Source: CAZKVJ01 sp964556225 (GTDB lineage: Bacteria; Actinomycetota; Acidimicrobiia; Acidimicrobiales; Ilumatobacteraceae). From it: 64,000 bases of DNA. The notes under the pieces are model-generated. The model made no database searches. It worked only from the letters and a program-made list of their open reading frames with translations, and was not told the origin of the DNA. Made by a program: the position numbers and the translations under genes. Location: the NCBI GenBank assembly GCA_964556225.1, contig CAZKVJ010000002.1, forward strand, positions 124,001 through 188,000, written 5' to 3'. This document shows positions 40,770 through 49,617 of this stretch, piece after piece (the stretch's first letter is position 1; each line of letters begins with the position of its first letter).

Positions 40770-42844
40770 CCGTGCGGCGCTGGGCGCTCGTGACGCTCGC
40801 CGTGCCGGCGCTCGTGGTGTCCGCCGGCCGGTCCGCCGGTGCCGAGGGCTCCCCGCTGCGCCTGGTCGACCAGACGTTCGCCGCGACACTCGGCGGACCG
40901 GTCGCTCTGACCATCGCCACCGACCTCGCGGTCCAGGCGAGCGACGTCGTTCGAGTCACGGTGCACGCCCCGGTCGACGATCGGGATGCCGTGCGAGCGG
41001 TGATCGCCGGCGACCTGACCGCGCCGCTGACGTCCGTCGACGTGCCCGCTTCGTCGGTCACCGTGGCCGAGGACGCCAGCCTGCGCGTCGAGGTGCCCGT
41101 CGACCCCGCCGGCTCCGACGGATCACTGGAGATCGAAGCGCCCGGGCTGTACCCGACCACGGTCGAGCTCGTTCGCGACGACGAGACGCTCGCCCAGCTC
41201 GTCACCTTCCTCGACGTCGTCGACGACGACCCGCCACCCGGCACCCTGGCCGTCGGGCTGATCGTGCAGGTCAGCGCCCAGCCCACCCTCCAGCCCGATC
41301 TGAGCACCGACGTCGACGCCCGCGCCCGCGCCGAGCTGGAGCGGCTGGTGACGCTGCTGGAGGCCACCGACCAGACCATGAGCCTCGGCGTCGGCCCCGA
41401 GCTCCTCGCCGGGCTCGAGCGGTCGGGCGACGCCGCCGACCTCGAGCTGCTCGACCGCATCGACACTGGCCTCTCCGGCCGGGAGCTGCTCGCCGAGACG
41501 TACGTGGTGCTCGACCCGTCGGGTGCCGCCGAGGCCGACCTGGACGACGTCTACACCGCTCAGCTGCGCACCGGCGAGGACACCCTCGCCGAGCTGCTGC
41601 CCCGGATGATCGCCCGGCGGTCGGTGTTCCTGGCCCGGACGCCCGTCGACGGTGGTGGCGCCGAGCTGGTCCGCGATCTGGGTGCTCGCACGCTCGTGCT
41701 GCTGCCGGCGGCACAGGCCGAGACCGGTGGCGGGTTCGCGCTCGCCGCCGACCCGACGCTCCTGCTCGATGTCACCTTGCCGGGCGCGGCACCGGTCCCC
41801 GCCGTCGTCGTCGACGCCCGGCTCGCCGAGACGCTGGGCGCAGCGACGAACGACCCCGTCCTCACCGCCCACCACCTCATGGCCGAGATGGTCGCCATGC
41901 GCGAACAGATCGTCGAGAGCCTCGCCGACGACGCCGACGACGACGCGACCATCGCCGACCAGCTCGCCGGACGGGCGCTCGTGCTCGCCACGCCGAGCGG
42001 CCGGAGCCCCGAGCCGGTGCTGGGCGCGACCCTCCTCGAGCTGCTGGCCGCCACCCCCGGCTTCGCCGTGACCACCGCCGCCGAGGCGAGCGCGACGATG
42101 GACCCCTTCGTGGTGGACGGGCAGCGGGTGGAGCTGCCACTCCCCGACCAGGCGGGCCCCGACCTCACGGCGCTCGCCGAGACGCTCAGCGCCCTCGACC
42201 AGGATCGGACCGCCACGGCCTCGATGCTCCCTCCCGACGATCCCCGTCCTGCCGGCTGGCTCGAGCTCGAGAACGTGCTGGTCGCCAACGACCTCACGGA
42301 GGAGGAACGAGCGCTCTACGTCGACACGATCCGCGGCGAGAGCGCGGCGGTGCGCGCCTCGGTCGTCCTCCCCGAGTCGACCACCTTCACGCTCGGAGGG
42401 CGAACCAGCACCATCCGCCTGAAGCTGTCGAGCACCGCCGACGTTCCGTTGACCGTGCTGGTGCGCATGCGCAGCGCCAAGCTCACGTTCCCGGAGGGTG
42501 ACCCGATCGTCGAGCTGGCACCGCAGCAGACGACCGAGGTGTCGATCCCCGTCGAGGCTCGCTCCAACGGCACCTTCCCGGTCGCGCTGGAGGTGCTCAC
42601 CCCCGTCGGTGACGAGCTGCTCGGGCCGCGGGTCGTGTTCACCGCTCGGGTCACGGCGCTGGCCGGGCTGGGTCAGGTCATCACCGTCGGTGCGCTCCTC
42701 GTGCTCGTGACGTGGTGGGTCCACCACCTGCGCGTCCGGCACCGACAGCGCCGGGCCGGCCTCGCCGAGCCGTCGACCCGCCGCCACCCGGCGACGAAGG
42801 CGGCGAGCTCGACCACGGAGCAGCCGGGCGAGCCGGCCGAGTAG
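40766..42844 (+). CDS. DUF6049 family envelope protein
   Basis: 692 residues. Signal peptide (about 1-26, ending AGRSAGA), a very large outside part, and one membrane helix near the C-terminus (TVGALLVLVTWWVHHL) followed by a short basic cytoplasmic tail. It is the counterpart of mycobacterial Rv3909, encoded just before MurJ/MviN in many actinobacteria, and is presumed to help wall assembly. Here the next gene is degV, not murJ. Confidence 0.8.
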   Translation: MTVRRWALVTLAVPALVVSAGRSAGAEGSPLRLVDQTFAATLGGPVALTIATDLAVQASDVVRVTVHAPVDDRDAVRAVIAGDLTAPLTSVDVPASSVTVAEDASLRVEVPVDPAGSDGSLEIEAPGLYPTTVELVRDDETLAQLVTFLDVVDDDPPPGTLAVGLIVQVSAQPTLQPDLSTDVDARARAELERLVTLLEATDQTMSLGVGPELLAGLERSGDAADLELLDRIDTGLSGRELLAETYVVLDPSGAAEADLDDVYTAQLRTGEDTLAELLPRMIARRSVFLARTPVDGGGAELVRDLGARTLVLLPAAQAETGGGFALAADPTLLLDVTLPGAAPVPAVVVDARLAETLGAATNDPVLTAHHLMAEMVAMREQIVESLADDADDDATIADQLAGRALVLATPSGRSPEPVLGATLLELLAATPGFAVTTAAEASATMDPFVVDGQRVELPLPDQAGPDLTALAETLSALDQDRTATASMLPPDDPRPAGWLELENVLVANDLTEEERALYVDTIRGESAAVRASVVLPESTTFTLGGRTSTIRLKLSSTADVPLTVLVRMRSAKLTFPEGDPIVELAPQQTTEVSIPVEARSNGTFPVALEVLTPVGDELLGPRVVFTARVTALAGLGQVITVGALLVLVTWWVHHLRVRHRQRRAGLAEPSTRRHPATKAASSTTEQPGEPAE

Positions 42845-42856
42845 CGTCGAGGCCCC

Positions 42857-43693
42857 ATGAGCATCCGCATCGTCACCGACAGCGCCTGCGACCTGCCCCA
42901 GCCCCTCGTCGACGAGCTGGACATCGTCGTGGTCCCCCTCACCATCCGCTTCGGCGACGAGGAGTTCGTCGACCGCGAGGATCTCACCCCGGGAGAGTTC
43001 TGGGCGCGCTGCGCCGCCTCACCCGTGCTGCCCGAGACCGCCGCGCCGTCGCCCGGGCAGTTCGAGGCCGCCTACCGCCGCCAGGCCGACGCCGGCGCCA
43101 CCGGCATCGTCGTCATCGCGCTCTCCGGCGCGCTGTCGGCAACCATCCAGTCGGCCGAGCTCGCGGCCCGCTCCTCGCCGGTGCCGGTGCGCATCGTCGA
43201 CAGCCGGTCGGTGACGATGGGAGAGGGCATGATGGCCGCCGCGTGCGCCCGAGCCGCCCGGGACGGCGCGTCGATCGACGACATCGAGGCGCTCGGCAAC
43301 GATCTCGCCGCGCGCACCCGCGTGTTCGGCGCGCTCGACACCCTCGACAACCTGAAGAAGGGCGGCCGGATCGGCGGTGCCAAGGCCCTGCTCGCCTCCG
43401 CCCTCGCCATCAAGCCGCTCATCGAGGTCCGCAACGGCCGCGTCGAGGAGATGGGCCGTCAGCGCACGCGCGGCAAGGCCCTGGCCGCGCTGGTCGACCG
43501 GGTCCGAGAGGCTGGACCGATCGAGAACCTGGCCGTGATGCACGCCGACTGCAGCGACATCGACGCCTTCGTCGCCCAGCTGACCGGGCTGTACGACGGC
43601 GAGATCATCGTCGGCGACATCGGTGCGGTGATCGGCACCCACGCCGGGCGCGGCACGATCGGCCTCGGCTTCCACGTCCCGAGGAGCTCCTGA
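42857..43693 (+). CDS. DegV family fatty-acid-binding protein
   Basis: 278 residues. N-terminus SIRIVTDSACDLPQPL and the EDY-like domain are typical. The lipid-binding Ser/Thr site is ALSGALSATIQSAELAA and the TAAPSPGQF loop. DegV/FakB proteins carry a fatty acid to a kinase that phosphorylates it for phospholipid synthesis; no FakA-like gene is near. A TAGCGT box, which uses the stop TAG of the upstream gene, is 9 nt before the ATG. A hairpin follows the stop. Confidence 0.9.
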   Translation: MSIRIVTDSACDLPQPLVDELDIVVVPLTIRFGDEEFVDREDLTPGEFWARCAASPVLPETAAPSPGQFEAAYRRQADAGATGIVVIALSGALSATIQSAELAARSSPVPVRIVDSRSVTMGEGMMAAACARAARDGASIDDIEALGNDLAARTRVFGALDTLDNLKKGGRIGGAKALLASALAIKPLIEVRNGRVEEMGRQRTRGKALAALVDRVREAGPIENLAVMHADCSDIDAFVAQLTGLYDGEIIVGDIGAVIGTHAGRGTIGLGFHVPRSS

Positions 43694-43694
43694 G

Positions 43695-43710
43695 GCGCCC
43701 CTCGGGGCGC
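43695..43710 (+). terminator. Hairpin terminator after degV
   Basis: GCGCCC-CTCG-GGGCGC directly follows the degV stop. It is very stable and has no T-tract. It separates degV from the kinase gene, whose own TAGCGT box is at 43748-43753. Confidence 0.6.
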
Positions 43711-43765
43711 GACGATCGATTGCCCCGATCCTCGCCGGGGCCGCCACTAGCGTTTCCAGGCGAAC

Positions 43766-45472
43766 ATGTCGACGTCGGAACCCGCCCCGTCCACGCTGCT
43801 CGGCGCGCGCTATCGCTTGGACCGGCGCGTCGCCCAGGGCGGCATGGCCGAGGTCTGGCTGGCCACGGACACGGCGCTGTCCCGCCAGGTCGCCGTCAAG
43901 CTCCTCAAGCCGCACCTCGCCGCCGATCCGGTCGTGTCCGAGCGGTTCCGCCGGGAGGCGATCGCCGTCGCCGGGTTGAACCACCCGAACATCGTCGCCG
44001 TGTACGACGCCGTCGACGACGGCGGACGTCAGGCCGTGGTGATGCAGTACGTGCAGGGCAAGAGCCTGCGCCAGCTGCTCGACGAGCAGCGGCGCCTCAG
44101 CCCGGAGCTCACCATCCATGTCGGCTGCGCCGTCGCGATCGCGCTCGACGCGGCGCACCGGGCCGGCCTGGTGCACCGCGACGTCAAGCCCGGCAACATC
44201 CTCATCACCGCCGACGGACGGGTGATGCTGGCCGACTTCGGCATCGCCAAGGCCATCGGGTCCGGCGCCGCCGAGGCCGACCTCACCAGCGACAACGTGA
44301 TGATGGGCACGGCCAAGTACCTGTCGCCGGAACAGGTCCGGGGCCGCAAGCTCGATGGGCGGGCCGACCTCTACTCCCTCGGGCTGGTCCTGTACGAGTG
44401 CCTCGCCGGCCGGGTGCCGTTCCTGGGCGAGACCGACGCCGACACCGCGCTGGCTCGGCTGCAGCGCGATCCGACCGACCTCCACCGGCTTCGTCCGACG
44501 CTCTCGCCGGGGTTGGTCGACGTCGTCCACCGGATGCTGGCCCGAGATCCGGCCGCCCGACCGGAGAGCGGCGCTGCCGTGCGCTCGCTCCTCGCCCGCG
44601 TGGGCAGCGGTGTCGACGACGCCACACCGATGGCGAGCGCGCCGGTGCAGTCGGCGGTGTCCGGAGCCATCGCCACGACGCGCGTGAGCCGCTCCGGCCG
44701 CGGTGGCGGCACCACGACGGCGCTCGCCGACACCCCGGTGCCCGACATCCCCGGCCAGCCACCGGCACCCACGCCACCGTCGCCGCCCGGCCCGGTCACG
44801 CGGCGTGATCGCACCCCGCCTCGTGGACGGCCCGGGCGCAACGCACCGGCGAAGCGCTTCGAGCAGCGGTCGAGCCGGTCCACGACGCTGGTCCTCGTGC
44901 TGCTCGCAGCAGCGCTCGTCATCGCCCTCACCCTGGCCAACGCCGTGCGCGATGGCGACAGCGACGGCGACGGGTCCACACCGGTGGAGACGACCGTCGC
45001 GGCCGTGGCGCCGGCGGTCGCCGCACCGGTCGAGATCCTCAACACCATCACCTACGACCCGAACGGCGACGGCAGCGAGCACGACGACCAGCTGCCGGCG
45101 CTCGCCGACGGCGACCCGACCACCGCCTGGACCACCGTCTGCTACGAGTCGCAGTACCTGGGCGGCAAGGAGGGCGTCGGCATCGTGACGGAGATGTCGG
45201 CCGGCTCGCGCGTCAACGTCGAGGTCGGCGTCGACAGCGCGCCGTGGCAGCTGCGCGTGTACACCGCCGAGACCCTGCCGGCGTCGCTCGACGCGTGGGG
45301 CGAGGCGGTGGCCAGCGACTTCGACGACGAGGCCCGCAACGTGGTGTTCTCGGTGCCCGCAGCAGGCCGCTACGTGCTCGTGCTGCTCGCCGAGCTCGGG
45401 CCGAGCGAGGGGTGCAGCGACGAGCACCCCTACCAGGGTCAGCTGAGCGAGCTGCGCGTCACGCCCATCTGA
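43766..45472 (+). CDS. Transmembrane Ser/Thr protein kinase with MviN-like outside domain
   Basis: 568 residues. An intact Hanks-type kinase domain (about 15-280): glycine loop with AQGGMAEV, Lys45 (AVKLLK), HRDVKPGN (137-144), DFG (157-159), and GTAKYLSPEQ in the activation segment. A Pro/Thr-rich linker, one membrane helix (373-393), then an outside beta-sandwich of about 145 residues starting VEILNTITYDPNGDG with DGDPTTAWTT. From memory this last part resembles the C-terminal carbohydrate-binding-like domain of mycobacterial MviN, whose kinase domain is inactive. It occupies the genomic position of murJ, between DUF6049/degV and sigM, but no flippase domain is present. Confidence 0.88.
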   Translation: MSTSEPAPSTLLGARYRLDRRVAQGGMAEVWLATDTALSRQVAVKLLKPHLAADPVVSERFRREAIAVAGLNHPNIVAVYDAVDDGGRQAVVMQYVQGKSLRQLLDEQRRLSPELTIHVGCAVAIALDAAHRAGLVHRDVKPGNILITADGRVMLADFGIAKAIGSGAAEADLTSDNVMMGTAKYLSPEQVRGRKLDGRADLYSLGLVLYECLAGRVPFLGETDADTALARLQRDPTDLHRLRPTLSPGLVDVVHRMLARDPAARPESGAAVRSLLARVGSGVDDATPMASAPVQSAVSGAIATTRVSRSGRGGGTTTALADTPVPDIPGQPPAPTPPSPPGPVTRRDRTPPRGRPGRNAPAKRFEQRSSRSTTLVLVLLAAALVIALTLANAVRDGDSDGDGSTPVETTVAAVAPAVAAPVEILNTITYDPNGDGSEHDDQLPALADGDPTTAWTTVCYESQYLGGKEGVGIVTEMSAGSRVNVEVGVDSAPWQLRVYTAETLPASLDAWGEAVASDFDDEARNVVFSVPAAGRYVLVLLAELGPSEGCSDEHPYQGQLSELRVTPI

Positions 45473-45568
45473 ACGCCCGCCACCGACCGCGGATGACCCG
45501 CCCGCGCCGTTGCGGATCACTACCATCCCCGCATCGCGCCGCAACCAGAACCCGAGGGCTCCGCACCC

Positions 45569-46171
45569 GTGACCAGCGCTGTCCGCCCGAGCGCCGCCGA
45601 CGACGAGCGCCTCGCCGCCGCCGCGAGCGGCGGCGATCGGACAGCGCTCGAGGAGCTGCTGCGCCGGCATCAGCCCAAGATGTACGCCGTCTGCCGGCGG
45701 ATCGTGGGGTCCGATGCCGACGCCGCCGACGTCACCCAGGACGCCCTCATCGCCATCGTGCGCGGGATCACCCGCTTCGACGGCCGGGCATCGTTCTCCA
45801 CATGGGCCTACCGGATCGCCACCAACGCCGCGCTTGACGAGCTGCGCCGGCGCCGGCGCCGCGCCCAGCCGAGTGCCGAGGTGGCCGAGCTGGGCGACCG
45901 ATCGCCGGCCACGTCTGCGAGCACACCCGGCCACGACCAGCAGGTTGCCGACCGGATGGCGATCGACGCCGCCCTGGCCACGCTCCCGGACGACTACCGC
46001 GCCGCCGTCGTGCTGCGCGACGTCGCCGACCTCGACTACGCGGCCATCGCCACCGTGCTCGGGATCCCGGCCGGCACGGTGCGATCCCGCATCGCCCGCG
46101 GTCGCGCCGCGCTGGCGGCGGTCCTCGGGAACCCGGCGGCGGGTTCGCCACGTCCAAGCGAGCAGCCATGA
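45569..46171 (+). CDS. sigM: ECF RNA polymerase sigma factor, SigM-like
   Basis: 200 residues. Sigma region 2 has DVTQDALIAIVRGITRFDGRASF-type sequence with STWAYRIATNAALDELRRRR; region 4 has LPDDYRAAVVLRDV and VLGIPAGTVRSRIARGRAAL. Position before trxB-trxA matches sigM in mycobacteria, which controls envelope and redox functions. GTG start. Its stop overlaps the anti-sigma start (ATGA at 46168-46171). Confidence 0.88.
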   Translation: MTSAVRPSAADDERLAAAASGGDRTALEELLRRHQPKMYAVCRRIVGSDADAADVTQDALIAIVRGITRFDGRASFSTWAYRIATNAALDELRRRRRRAQPSAEVAELGDRSPATSASTPGHDQQVADRMAIDAALATLPDDYRAAVVLRDVADLDYAAIATVLGIPAGTVRSRIARGRAALAAVLGNPAAGSPRPSEQP

Positions 46172-46917
46172 GCGATCTCACCTCCTCCCCCGATCCGGCC
46201 GTCTCCGAGCTGGCGAGCCGCCTCGTCGACGGCGACCTCGAAGCCGCCGAGCTGGCCGCCGTGACCGGACGCGCCGAGGTCGTCGAACAGGCGGCCGCCT
46301 TCCGGCGCCTCTCCGAGCTGGTCGCCGACGTCTCCCCACTCGATCCCAGCGCCGTCGACGCCATGATCGCCTCGGCCGTGGCTGAGCACCGGCCGCCGCC
46401 CGTGCTCGTGGTGCCGAAGATCGAGGACCGCCGTGCGCGCCGCAACCGGCGGGCGATCGGATGGCTCGCCGCAGCGGCCGCCGTCGCGCTCGTCGTGGTC
46501 GGCGTCGGCATCTTGAACAACGACGACTCCGACGATGCCGAGGTGGCAGGCCCGACCACGGCGGCGGCCACCGACGACGAAGCGCTCACCGCAGCGGCTG
46601 GTGCCGAGTCCGCAAGCCCGTCCGACTCCGCCGCCGACGCCGAGCGCTCCGGCGGGACGGAGGCGCCGGCTGGCACGCTGGCGGCCGACGCCTTGATCGT
46701 GCCCGTCGAGGACGCCGTCGCCCTGGCCGAGCTCGCCCGTGACTCCGAGCCGCTCACCGGTGAGGTGCCCTGCGCGAACACCGTGGAGTTCATCCCGGTC
46801 GCGTACGCCAGCTTCCGCGGCGTGGACGTGGTGGTCATGCGCAACGAGAGCGGCCGGCTCGCCTACGCGTTCGATCTGGCCACCTGCAAGCAGGTCCTCT
46901 TCTCCCCCATCAGCTGA
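46168..46917 (+). CDS. Probable membrane anti-sigma factor
   Basis: 249 residues. The N-terminal 85 residues would bind the sigma factor but lack the HxxxCxxC zinc motif of the ZAS class. One membrane helix (about 97-114, GWLAAAAAVALVVVGVGIL) leads to an acidic, Ala/Thr-rich outside part and a small C-terminal domain with two Cys (VPCANTVEF and ATCKQVLF) that may form a disulfide. The assignment rests on coupling to sigM. Confidence 0.75.
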   Translation: MSDLTSSPDPAVSELASRLVDGDLEAAELAAVTGRAEVVEQAAAFRRLSELVADVSPLDPSAVDAMIASAVAEHRPPPVLVVPKIEDRRARRNRRAIGWLAAAAAVALVVVGVGILNNDDSDDAEVAGPTTAAATDDEALTAAAGAESASPSDSAADAERSGGTEAPAGTLAADALIVPVEDAVALAELARDSEPLTGEVPCANTVEFIPVAYASFRGVDVVVMRNESGRLAYAFDLATCKQVLFSPIS

Positions 46918-46938
46918 GCGGCCACTAGGCTCGCTCGC

Positions 46939-47277
46939 ATGCCGGGCAATCCGCTGACCGATCCGAACTGGGCCGCCGACGTCACCGATCTCATCGAGCG
47001 TGGGGTCGCCCAGATCCGCAACCGCACCACCCGCCCCCTCGTCATGGCGGCGCGGGGCGTGGTGTTCGGCCTGCTCGCGGGGATCACCGGCATCGTCGCG
47101 ATCACGCTGCTCACCGTGGCCTTCTTCCGCGGGCTGCAGGCGATCCTCGAGGTTCCCCTCGACCATGAGTCGGCCGTCTGGGTGTCCTATCTACTGGTCG
47201 GGGTCGCGCTGGTGATCGCCGGCATGGTCGCCATGGCGAAGCGCCACAGCAAGGAGCTGTTCGATGAGCTTGCGTGA
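46939..47277 (+). CDS. Small membrane protein, holin-X-like (phage holin family)
   Basis: 112 residues with two membrane helices (about 44-66 and 78-100). The N-terminal amphipathic part WAADVTDLIERGVAQIRNRT and the C-terminal basic end match the actinobacterial putative holin-X family, which is a chromosomal family, not evidence for a phage. A TAGGCT box lies 7 nt before the ATG. The end overlaps trxB by 14 bp. Confidence 0.65.
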   Translation: MPGNPLTDPNWAADVTDLIERGVAQIRNRTTRPLVMAARGVVFGLLAGITGIVAITLLTVAFFRGLQAILEVPLDHESAVWVSYLLVGVALVIAGMVAMAKRHSKELFDELA

Positions 47278-48211
47278 GGTCATCGTCATCGGGTCCGGTC
47301 CCGCCGGTCTGACGGCAGCCATCTACACCGCCCGGGCGAACCTGAAGCCCCTGGTCATCGAAGGAGAGCCATCCTCGACCAGCGACCAGCCCGGTGGTCA
47401 GCTCATGCTCACGACCGAGGTCGAGAACTTCCCCGGGTTCCCGGAGGGGATCATGGGACCAGAGCTGATGTCTCGCTTTCGCGAGCAGGCGGTGCGCTTC
47501 GGCGCCGAGATGGTCACCGACAAGGTCACCCGCGTCGACTTCAGCTGCCGGCCGTTTCGCGTCTGGGTGCGTGACCACGAGTACCAAGCCGAGTCGGTCA
47601 TCGTCTCCACCGGCGCCCAGTCCCTGATGCTGGGCCTCGAAGCCGAGAACCGCCTGCTCGGCCACGGCCTGTCGACGTGTGCGACCTGCGACGGCTTCTT
47701 CTTCCGCGGCCAGCAGATCGCCGTGGTCGGCGGTGGCGACTCCGCGATCGAAGAGGCGCTGTTCCTCACCAAGTTCGCGTCGAAGGTGGTGCTCATCCAC
47801 CGCCGTGACGCCCTGCGGGCCTCGAAGATCATGCAGGAGCGGGCCTTCGCCAACGACAAGATCGAGCTGATGTGGAACACCGTCGTGGTCGACCTGCTCG
47901 GTGAGCAGGCCCTCGAAGGCGCGCTCGTGCGCGACACGGTCACGGGAGCGGAGCGGGTGCTCGATGTGACCGGGCTGTTCGTCGCCATCGGGCACCGGCC
48001 GAACACCGACCTGTTCAAGGGCGTGCTCGACATGGAGGACAACGGCTACCTCGTCACTCGGGCCGGCTCGACGGCCACCAACATCGACGGGGTCTTCGCC
48101 TGCGGAGACGTGCAGGACCACACGTACCGGCAGGCCATCACCGCCGCAGGCTCGGGGTGCATGGCGGCCATCGACTGCGAGCGCTGGCTCGAAGCCGTGC
48201 GCCACGGTTGA
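47264..48211 (+). CDS. trxB: Thioredoxin reductase
   Basis: 315 residues. FAD motif GSGPAGLTAAIYTARA, redox-active CATC (C139, C142), NADPH motif VGGGDSAIEEALFLTKFA and C-terminal FAD motif GVFACGDVQDHTYRQA. It reduces thioredoxin with NADPH in the cytoplasm. The order sigM, anti-sigma, trxB, trxA equals that in mycobacteria. The start ATG is inside the previous gene. Confidence 0.97.
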   Translation: MSLREVIVIGSGPAGLTAAIYTARANLKPLVIEGEPSSTSDQPGGQLMLTTEVENFPGFPEGIMGPELMSRFREQAVRFGAEMVTDKVTRVDFSCRPFRVWVRDHEYQAESVIVSTGAQSLMLGLEAENRLLGHGLSTCATCDGFFFRGQQIAVVGGGDSAIEEALFLTKFASKVVLIHRRDALRASKIMQERAFANDKIELMWNTVVVDLLGEQALEGALVRDTVTGAERVLDVTGLFVAIGHRPNTDLFKGVLDMEDNGYLVTRAGSTATNIDGVFACGDVQDHTYRQAITAAGSGCMAAIDCERWLEAVRHG

Positions 48212-48284
48212 GCACCGGGAATGCGCCCGACCGGGCGACGGTTCTGCCTCGCTAGCATCGACCCCTCAGAAAGGACCGCCCATC

Positions 48285-48623
48285 ATGGCCGACGGCATCG
48301 TCACCCTCACCGCTGCCACCTTCGACGAGCTCGTGAGCTCCGCCGACACCCCCGTCGTCGTCGACTTCTGGGCCGAGTGGTGCGGACCGTGCAAGATGAT
48401 CGCCCCGATCCTGTCGGAGATCGCCGCTGAGCAGACGGGCAAGGTCACCGTCGCCAAGCTCAACGTCGACGAGCACGGCGAGATCGCCATGCGCTACAAC
48501 GTGATGAGCATCCCGACGCTGCTGGTGTTCCAGGGCGGCGAGATGCGCAAGCGTCTGGTGGGCGCCAAGGGCAAGGGGCAGCTGATGCAGGAGCTGGAGG
48601 AATTCCTGACGTCTTCCCGCTGA
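48285..48623 (+). CDS. trxA: Thioredoxin
   Basis: 112 residues. Active site WCGPC (C33, C36) in VVVDFWAEWCGPCKMIAP and cis-Pro in MSIPTLLVFQGGE. Reduced by TrxB, it reduces disulfides of cytoplasmic enzymes. The ribosome binding site is AAAGGA. A TAGCAT box near 48253 suggests a promoter separate from trxB. The stop overlaps the next start as CTGA. Confidence 0.97.
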   Translation: MADGIVTLTAATFDELVSSADTPVVVDFWAEWCGPCKMIAPILSEIAAEQTGKVTVAKLNVDEHGEIAMRYNVMSIPTLLVFQGGEMRKRLVGAKGKGQLMQELEEFLTSSR

Positions 48624-49591
48624 GCCCCGGCCAGCGCGGCGAGGCGGTTCGCGATCTGCAGCGCCGCCTCGGTGCCGCCGGGTTCCTCCCCGCCGCGGCT
48701 GCCGAGGCGGGTGTGTTCTGTGCTGCCACCGTCGACGCCATGCGCCGGTTCCAGCAGGCGCGCGGCTTACGGGTAGACGGCAGCTGCGACGGCGCCACCT
48801 GGGCGGCGCTGGTGGAAGCATCCTGGGAGATCGGTGATCGCCTGCTGTACCTCACCTCGCCGATGCTGCGCGGCGATGACGTCGGCGACCTGCAGGGCCG
48901 GCTGTGCCGGCTGGGCTTCGACTGCGGGCGGGTGGACGCCATCTACGGCCCGCAGACGGCGAGAGCCGTGGAGGAGTTCCAGCGCAACTGCGGGATCACG
49001 CCCGACGGCGTCTGCGGTCACGACACGGTCCGTTCGCTGCTCAGCCTGAGCCGCCAGACCGGACACGGCCGCGGCGTCGCCCAGCTGCGTGAGCTCGAGA
49101 CGCTCCGGCGCTCGCCTCGCTCGGTGAGCGGACTGCGCGTCGTCGTCGGGCAGTTCGGTGGGCTCAGCGCGCTGGGACGCACCATCACCCGGGAGCTGCG
49201 CCATCACGGCGCGGTGGTCGTGTCGGTCGACGAGCTCGAGCCCGGACACCATGCCGTGACCGCCAACCGCTTCGGTGCCGACGTCTACCTCGGCATCGAG
49301 GCAAGTGCCTCACCGGGTGCGACCATCGCGTACTACGCGGTGCCGGCGTTCGAGTCGGTGGGTGGGCGCTCGCTCGCCGAGCAGATCGCCGCACAGCTCG
49401 ACACGATGGATCTCGGCCCCCCGGCAACGGTGGTCGGGATGCGCCTGCCGGTGCTGCGCGAGACACGGATGCCAGCCGTGCTGTGCAGCCTCGGCCCGGT
49501 GCGGGAGGTCGTCGACCGCTCACCGGCGCTCGCCGAGGCGCTGCTCGGCGCCGTCGTCGCCTGGTTGCGCACGCCGATCCCCCTGGACTGA
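48620..49591 (+). CDS. CwlM-like protein: two peptidoglycan-binding domains and a degenerate amidase
   Basis: 323 residues if read from the CTG at 48620, which overlaps the trxA stop as CTGA. From there the first peptidoglycan-binding domain begins directly (SPGQRGEAVRDLQRRLGAAG). The first GTG in frame (48713) would cut that domain in half. A second binding domain (about 83-145) precedes an Amidase_3-type domain (about 171-318) that has lost its zinc ligands: the GHGG motif reads GQFGG, SIHAN reads GIEAS and the last Glu site reads LCSLG. In mycobacteria CwlM sits at the same place and is a non-enzymatic, phosphorylated activator of MurA. A similar regulatory role is inferred. Confidence 0.78.
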   Translation: MSPGQRGEAVRDLQRRLGAAGFLPAAAAEAGVFCAATVDAMRRFQQARGLRVDGSCDGATWAALVEASWEIGDRLLYLTSPMLRGDDVGDLQGRLCRLGFDCGRVDAIYGPQTARAVEEFQRNCGITPDGVCGHDTVRSLLSLSRQTGHGRGVAQLRELETLRRSPRSVSGLRVVVGQFGGLSALGRTITRELRHHGAVVVSVDELEPGHHAVTANRFGADVYLGIEASASPGATIAYYAVPAFESVGGRSLAEQIAAQLDTMDLGPPATVVGMRLPVLRETRMPAVLCSLGPVREVVDRSPALAEALLGAVVAWLRTPIPLD

Positions 49592-49617
49592 CGCACTGAT
49601 CGAGGCACGTCGACAGT

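Noticed and set aside
46939..47277. Holin-like protein as a sign of prophage
   Set aside because: No other phage genes are present, and the family is common as a chromosomal gene in actinobacteria. It fits between anti-sigma and trxB.
48212..48284. CGCCC-GACC-GGGCG after trxB as a terminator
   Set aside because: The stem has only five pairs and no T-tract. Too weak to list as a feature.
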